From: Methanosarcinaceae archaeon
GTDB lineage: Archaea; Halobacteriota; Methanosarcinia; Methanosarcinales; Methanosarcinaceae
Assembly: GCA_030596385.1 (NCBI GenBank)
Contig: JAUVKD010000009.1
Coordinates: 1 to 9,432 of the forward strand
Length of the DNA: 9,432 nucleotides
Direction of reading: 5' to 3'
Below, in pieces: positions 6,849 through 9,432 of the stretch. The number at the start of each line of letters is the position of its first letter. Position 1 is the stretch's first letter. The notes beneath the pieces are model-generated. The model was not told where the DNA came from. It saw only the letters and a list, made by a program, of their open reading frames with translations, and made no database searches. The position numbers and the translations under genes are program-made.

Positions 6849-7546
6849 GCGCAATATTATTACTTAGCAGCGGTCTGGATTCAGTCGCAGCATTATCACT
6901 TGCAAAAGAACAGGTTGACGTAGAATTAGCCATAACATTTGATTACGGGCAGCGTTCAGCCCGGCGTGAGATCGAGTATGCAAAAGTGATATGTAATCAT
7001 TTTGAAATTGAACATGAGATAATCCCTCTCGATTGGCTTGGCAAGATCACCAATACATCACTGGTAAGCAAGGATGTAGATGTCCCGAAACTCACGCTCA
7101 AGGATATATCGGACAGCGCCACACCTGAAATTACACAGGAATCCGCAAAAAATGTATGGGTTCCAAATCGCAATGGTGTAATGATAAACATTGCTGCAAG
7201 TTTTGCCGAGAGTCTTGAATGCGGGTTTATTATTGTTGGATTCAATGGCGAAGAAGCTGCAACATTCCCTGATAACTCGTTTGAATATGTACAGACACTG
7301 GACAGGTGCTTATCATATTCAACCCGGAATGGTGTAAAAGTATTTGCACCCCTTATTCAATTTGATAAAAACGCAATTGTCATAGAAGCAATGCGAGCAG
7401 GCGCGCCGCTTGAGTGGAGCTGGAGCTGTTACCACGGCGGGGATGCACCTTGCGATGTGTGTGAAAGTTGTGTAAGACGGGCGCGCGGGTTTGCTGAAGC
7501 AGGAATAGAAGATCCGCTTCTTGTGAGATTACGAAATACGGAGTGA
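6845..7546 (+). CDS. queC: 7-cyano-7-deazaguanine (preQ0) synthase
   Basis: QueC converts 7-carboxy-7-deazaguanine to preQ0 using ATP and ammonia. In Archaea preQ0 is the base inserted at G15 of tRNA on the way to archaeosine. The 233-residue length is normal. An N-terminal PP-loop, SSGLDSV (8-14), binds ATP; the first Gly of the usual SGGxDS is Ser here. WVPNRNG (105-111) and [13 protein letters not shown] (132-144) are family motifs. Four cysteines, C195, C203, C206 and C209 in [15 protein letters not shown], form the structural zinc site. No glutamine amidotransferase domain is fused. The gene leads the operon: its TGA is part of the GGAGTGA ribosome-binding site of the next gene, which starts 4 nt later. 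Confidence 0.95.
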   Translation: MSAILLLSSGLDSVAALSLAKEQVDVELAITFDYGQRSARREIEYAKVICNHFEIEHEIIPLDWLGKITNTSLVSKDVDVPKLTLKDISDSATPEITQESAKNVWVPNRNGVMINIAASFAESLECGFIIVGFNGEEAATFPDNSFEYVQTLDRCLSYSTRNGVKVFAPLIQFDKNAIVIEAMRAGAPLEWSWSCYHGGDAPCDVCESCVRRARGFAEAGIEDPLLVRLRNTE

Positions 7547-7550
7547 AATA

Positions 7551-8108
7551 ATGAAATGTATTCTTTTTAATGAAAAAACGGACTACGACGGCAGCCAGAT
7601 CGCCTCACTATGGGGATACAACATTGCAGGTGTGCAGGATGATTCCATCATCGCTTTTCGGGGCGCATGTGATGTGAAGATTGAACATATGATCGATCTT
7701 GAAGATAAAAAGGCTAATGAATCAATTATTTCTCCTGATATGCTTCATTTCATAATTGAGCATTTTGACTCAACGGATCTAAAACTTGTCTATGCAAGAC
7801 AGCGTTTTTTTACGTTAATTGTTTTCGAAATACTGACTGCGCGGGGAGTGAACGTCAGGCGCGCGGGGGACGACCTGTTCACAAGCGACAATAAACTTAC
7901 AGTGTCTATTGCCAGTACATCGGCTGTATCACAAAAAATACATTTTGGAATAAATGTTGTACACGATTATTATGGAAACCTTTATGATATCGGGATAAGC
8001 GGAGATGAGGTCGTTGAATTTATGCGCACGATTGCAGAACGCTACACCCTGGAATTTGAGGATATCGAGAAAGACATGCGCAAATCCAGGCCACTGGATG
8101 TGATCTGA
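7551..8108 (+). CDS. DUF366-family protein of unknown function in the preQ0 operon
   Basis: This 185-residue protein resembles the archaeal DUF366 family, assigned from memory of its pattern: AFRGACDVKIEHMIDLED at 35-52, YARQRFF at 81-87, and the C-terminal GDDLF...KLTVSIASTS...HFGINV at 106-136. No function is established as far as I know. There is no signal peptide or membrane segment, so it is probably cytoplasmic. The start at 7551 has a strong Shine-Dalgarno GGAGTGA (7540-7546) overlapping the queC stop, and its own TGA overlaps the queE ATG by one base, so it is translated within the operon. Position between queC and queE suggests a role in 7-deazaguanine synthesis or tRNA modification, by inference only. 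The GDDL-K-HFGINV spacing recalls the biotin/lipoate ligase core (see findings). Confidence 0.8.
   Translation: MKCILFNEKTDYDGSQIASLWGYNIAGVQDDSIIAFRGACDVKIEHMIDLEDKKANESIISPDMLHFIIEHFDSTDLKLVYARQRFFTLIVFEILTARGVNVRRAGDDLFTSDNKLTVSIASTSAVSQKIHFGINVVHDYYGNLYDIGISGDEVVEFMRTIAERYTLEFEDIEKDMRKSRPLDVI
8096..8105 (+). promoter_or_regulatory. Strong Shine-Dalgarno of queE inside DUF366 3' end
   Basis: GGATGTGATC matches the archaeal GGAGGTGATC complement at nine of ten bases, two bases before the ATG at 8108. It fixes the queE start and indicates translational coupling to the gene before it. Confidence 0.7.
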
Positions 8109-8851
8109 TGTTTGCTTCGGTGAGCGAGATATTCTCCTCGGTTCAGGGTGAGGGACCATATGTCGGTGTCAGGCAGGCATTTTTGCGTTTTGTCGGATGC
8201 AATCTGAACTGTTCTTACTGTGACACGCCGCGCGAGGATGTGGAATACTGCCGTTTTGAAAACAATGCCGGATCCGGTACGTTTGAAGAGTTGCCTAATC
8301 CGCTTACTGTGAATCTGGTTGAAGAAATACTAAAACACTTCAAGCACATTCATTCGATCTCACTCACAGGCGGCGAACCGCTGTTGCACGCTGATTTTAT
8401 CAATCAGATACAAACACCTGTGCCACTTTATCTTGAATCTAATATGACACTGCCGCAGAAGGCTAAAAGTGTCAGAGACAATATCTCATATGTCTCAGGA
8501 GATGTTAAACTCACAAATGAGTTCAAGAGTGAGGATTTTGAATCACATCTCGACAGAACGATCGAGTGTTTCAGGGTGCTTAAGACAACAAAAACAAGGG
8601 ATTGCTTTTGCAAGATCGTTGTAACAAATGATATTGATCCGGATGATGTGTTTGGTGTTGTCGGCGCAATATCGAACTATATATCATGTGTGGTGCTCCA
8701 ACCTGTTACCCATGGTGTATCTACAAGCACAAGTATAAAACTTGTAAAACCTATGCCGGTGCATTCCTTAATGGAGTTACAAAAAAACCTGCTTGATGTA
8801 ATAGACACGCGAATAATACCACAGACCCACAAGATATGGGGGTGCTTATAA
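8108..8851 (+). CDS. queE: 7-carboxy-7-deazaguanine synthase (radical SAM)
   Basis: QueE rearranges 6-carboxy-5,6,7,8-tetrahydropterin to 7-carboxy-7-deazaguanine, the step between QueD and QueC. The 247-residue protein has the N-terminal EIFSSVQGEGPYVG (7-20) and the canonical radical-SAM cluster ligands C31, C35 and C38 in CNLNCSYCD. The SAM-binding SLTGGEPLLH is at 84-93, and the C-terminal QTHKIWG motif is intact. The C38-D-T-P-R continuation with a further cysteine at 48 looks like the archaeal branch. The ATG overlaps the DUF366 stop (TGATG) and the TAA overlaps the queD ATG (TAATG), so the three genes are tightly coupled. The function call is firm; the cluster is oxygen-sensitive, as expected for an anaerobe. 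Confidence 0.95.
   Translation: MFASVSEIFSSVQGEGPYVGVRQAFLRFVGCNLNCSYCDTPREDVEYCRFENNAGSGTFEELPNPLTVNLVEEILKHFKHIHSISLTGGEPLLHADFINQIQTPVPLYLESNMTLPQKAKSVRDNISYVSGDVKLTNEFKSEDFESHLDRTIECFRVLKTTKTRDCFCKIVVTNDIDPDDVFGVVGAISNYISCVVLQPVTHGVSTSTSIKLVKPMPVHSLMELQKNLLDVIDTRIIPQTHKIWGCL
8838..8844 (+). promoter_or_regulatory. Shine-Dalgarno of queD (decides start)
   Basis: GGGGGTG ends six bases before the ATG at 8851 and lies within the last codons of queE. It favours this ATG over the in-frame ATG at 8836, which would overlap queE by 16 bases, and over the one at 8860. Confidence 0.6.
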
Positions 8852-9198
8852 TGACAAAAATGAAACTTGGAATAATTGAATATATCGATAGTGCACATTA
8901 CCTTCCGGAACACGAGACATGCGGAATTGTACATGGACACACATATAAAGTTGAGATCGTGATTGAAGGTGAGAAAAAAGAGAGTGGGATGGTTATTGAT
9001 TTCTATGACCTCAAGACTATAATAAAAGATGTTTTGAAGAAATATGATCATAAAATGCTAAATGATATTCTTCCTTACCCGAGTGCCGAAAATGTCTGTG
9101 AGGATATCCATGCCAGACTTTCAACAAGACTTGAGTTCCCGCTTTCTGTCAGGATATGGGAAGGACATGGAAAGTGGTGTGAGGTGAGTTCTATTTAA
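8851..9198 (+). CDS. queD: 6-carboxy-5,6,7,8-tetrahydropterin synthase
   Basis: QueD converts 7,8-dihydroneopterin triphosphate to 6-carboxytetrahydropterin, the substrate of QueE. The 115-residue protein has the usual length for the PTPS/QueD family. Zinc ligands are H16 (SAHYLP), H28 and H30 (HGH). The catalytic cysteine C24 lies in C-x3-HGH, the spacing of genuine QueD; PTPS-III folate enzymes have Glu there instead. YDHKMLND (65-72), PSAENVCEDI (77-86) and WEGHGKW (103-109) supply the remaining active-site residues. The chosen ATG at 8851 overlaps the queE stop and has a Shine-Dalgarno six bases upstream. This is the last gene of the operon. The preceding step (an MptA-type GTP cyclohydrolase) and the arcTGT/ArcS genes must be elsewhere. 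Confidence 0.94.
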   Translation: MTKMKLGIIEYIDSAHYLPEHETCGIVHGHTYKVEIVIEGEKKESGMVIDFYDLKTIIKDVLKKYDHKMLNDILPYPSAENVCEDIHARLSTRLEFPLSVRIWEGHGKWCEVSSI

Positions 9199-9225
9199 TT
9201 ATTGGTATTTGTATAGCTGCGTAAA

Positions 9226-9237
9226 TTTTATTGTTTT
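9226..9237 (+). terminator. U-rich stretch after queD, possible terminator
   Basis: TTTTATTGTTTT starts 28 nt after the queD stop. Archaeal RNA polymerase terminates mainly at U-rich tracts without a strong hairpin, so this is the likely operon end. The tract is interrupted by ATTG. Confidence 0.4.
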
Positions 9238-9268
9238 ATCTGAAACTAAAGCTAAAAACCAATACAAA

Positions 9269-9280
9269 CGCCGCAGGCGG
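9269..9280. repeat. Second copy of the CGCCGCAGGCGG element
   Basis: CGCCGCAGGCGG is identical to 2061-2072. Both copies are preceded by CAATAC (2055-2060 and 9260-9265), with three extra A here before the core. The hairpin potential is weaker than at the first copy (CGCC-GCA-GGCG). It may be a dispersed intergenic repeat. Confidence 0.45.
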
Positions 9281-9432
9281 AGGATTCCCACACCACTGAC
9301 GCGAACGAGATGGGCGTTTTCGCAGCATTTCAACTTATAAAATAAATGAAGGACATCGCAGCATAGCGTTTTTCACATGGCAATGTTATTAAAAATGTTC
9401 CGTTTTGTTTAACCGATTTAGATATACGTATA

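Larger units (their letters stand above)
9199..9432. other. Noncoding tail after the que operon
   Basis: No gene was recognised in these 234 bases. Besides the U-rich tract and the GC-rich repeat there is a hairpin GCGAACG/CGTT-TT-CGC with a 2-nt bulge (9301-9323). CGCAGCAT occurs twice (9321-9328 and 9357-9364); the second copy forms a tiny stem CGC-AGCATA-GCG followed by TTTTT. A distant inverted repeat ATTGGT/ACCAAT brackets 9201-9263. The last 60 bases are AT-rich and may precede a gene beyond the window. Confidence 0.5.

Noticed and set aside
8836..8850. Earlier ATG at 8836 for queD
   Set aside because: It overlaps queE by 16 bases and lies ahead of the GGGGGTG ribosome-binding site that serves the ATG at 8851.

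Overview
This AT-rich window looks archaeal and most likely comes from a methanogenic or methanotrophic euryarchaeote of the Methanosarcinales type. The reasons are a winged-helix/V4R regulator of the methanogen MsvR kind, an archaeal-type leucyl-tRNA synthetase, the wyosine enzyme Taw2, an archaeosine-precursor operon containing a DUF366 protein, TTTATATA/TTTAAATA-type TATA boxes, and Shine-Dalgarno sequences matching the archaeal GGAGGTGATC complement. The genus cannot be fixed from this sequence alone.

Layout, left to right. (1) 9-764, minus strand: V4R-domain regulator with its own TATA box placed for a leaderless mRNA and a TTCG-N8-CGAA inverted repeat next to that TATA box. (2) 896-1912, plus strand, divergent: Taw2, which acts on G37 of tRNA-Phe. 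(3) 1913-2338: noncoding gap with small inverted repeats and two adjacent hairpins. (4) 2339-5251 and 5281-6492, both minus strand: leucyl-tRNA synthetase preceded 29 nt upstream by threonine synthase, probably one thrC-leuS transcript. (5) 6493-6844: divergent promoter region with a possible 37-residue cysteine-rich ORF, a strong TATA box, and a tandem GAGAATACTC repeat at the predicted start site of the next operon. (6) 6845-9198, plus strand: a tight operon queC - DUF366 - queE - queD, with start/stop overlaps or a 4-nt gap between genes. (7) 9199-9432: noncoding tail with a U-rich stretch and a GC-rich repeat shared with region 3.

How the genes fit together. QueD, QueE and QueC are consecutive enzymes that make preQ0 (7-cyano-7-deazaguanine). 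In Archaea, preQ0 is inserted at position 15 of tRNA and converted to archaeosine. Together with Taw2 and LeuRS, most of the window concerns tRNA modification and charging. The main unknowns are the DUF366 protein inside the preQ0 operon, the repeat at that operon's promoter, the small cysteine-rich ORF and the structured intergenic elements. No mobile element, CRISPR array, tRNA or rRNA gene was seen.
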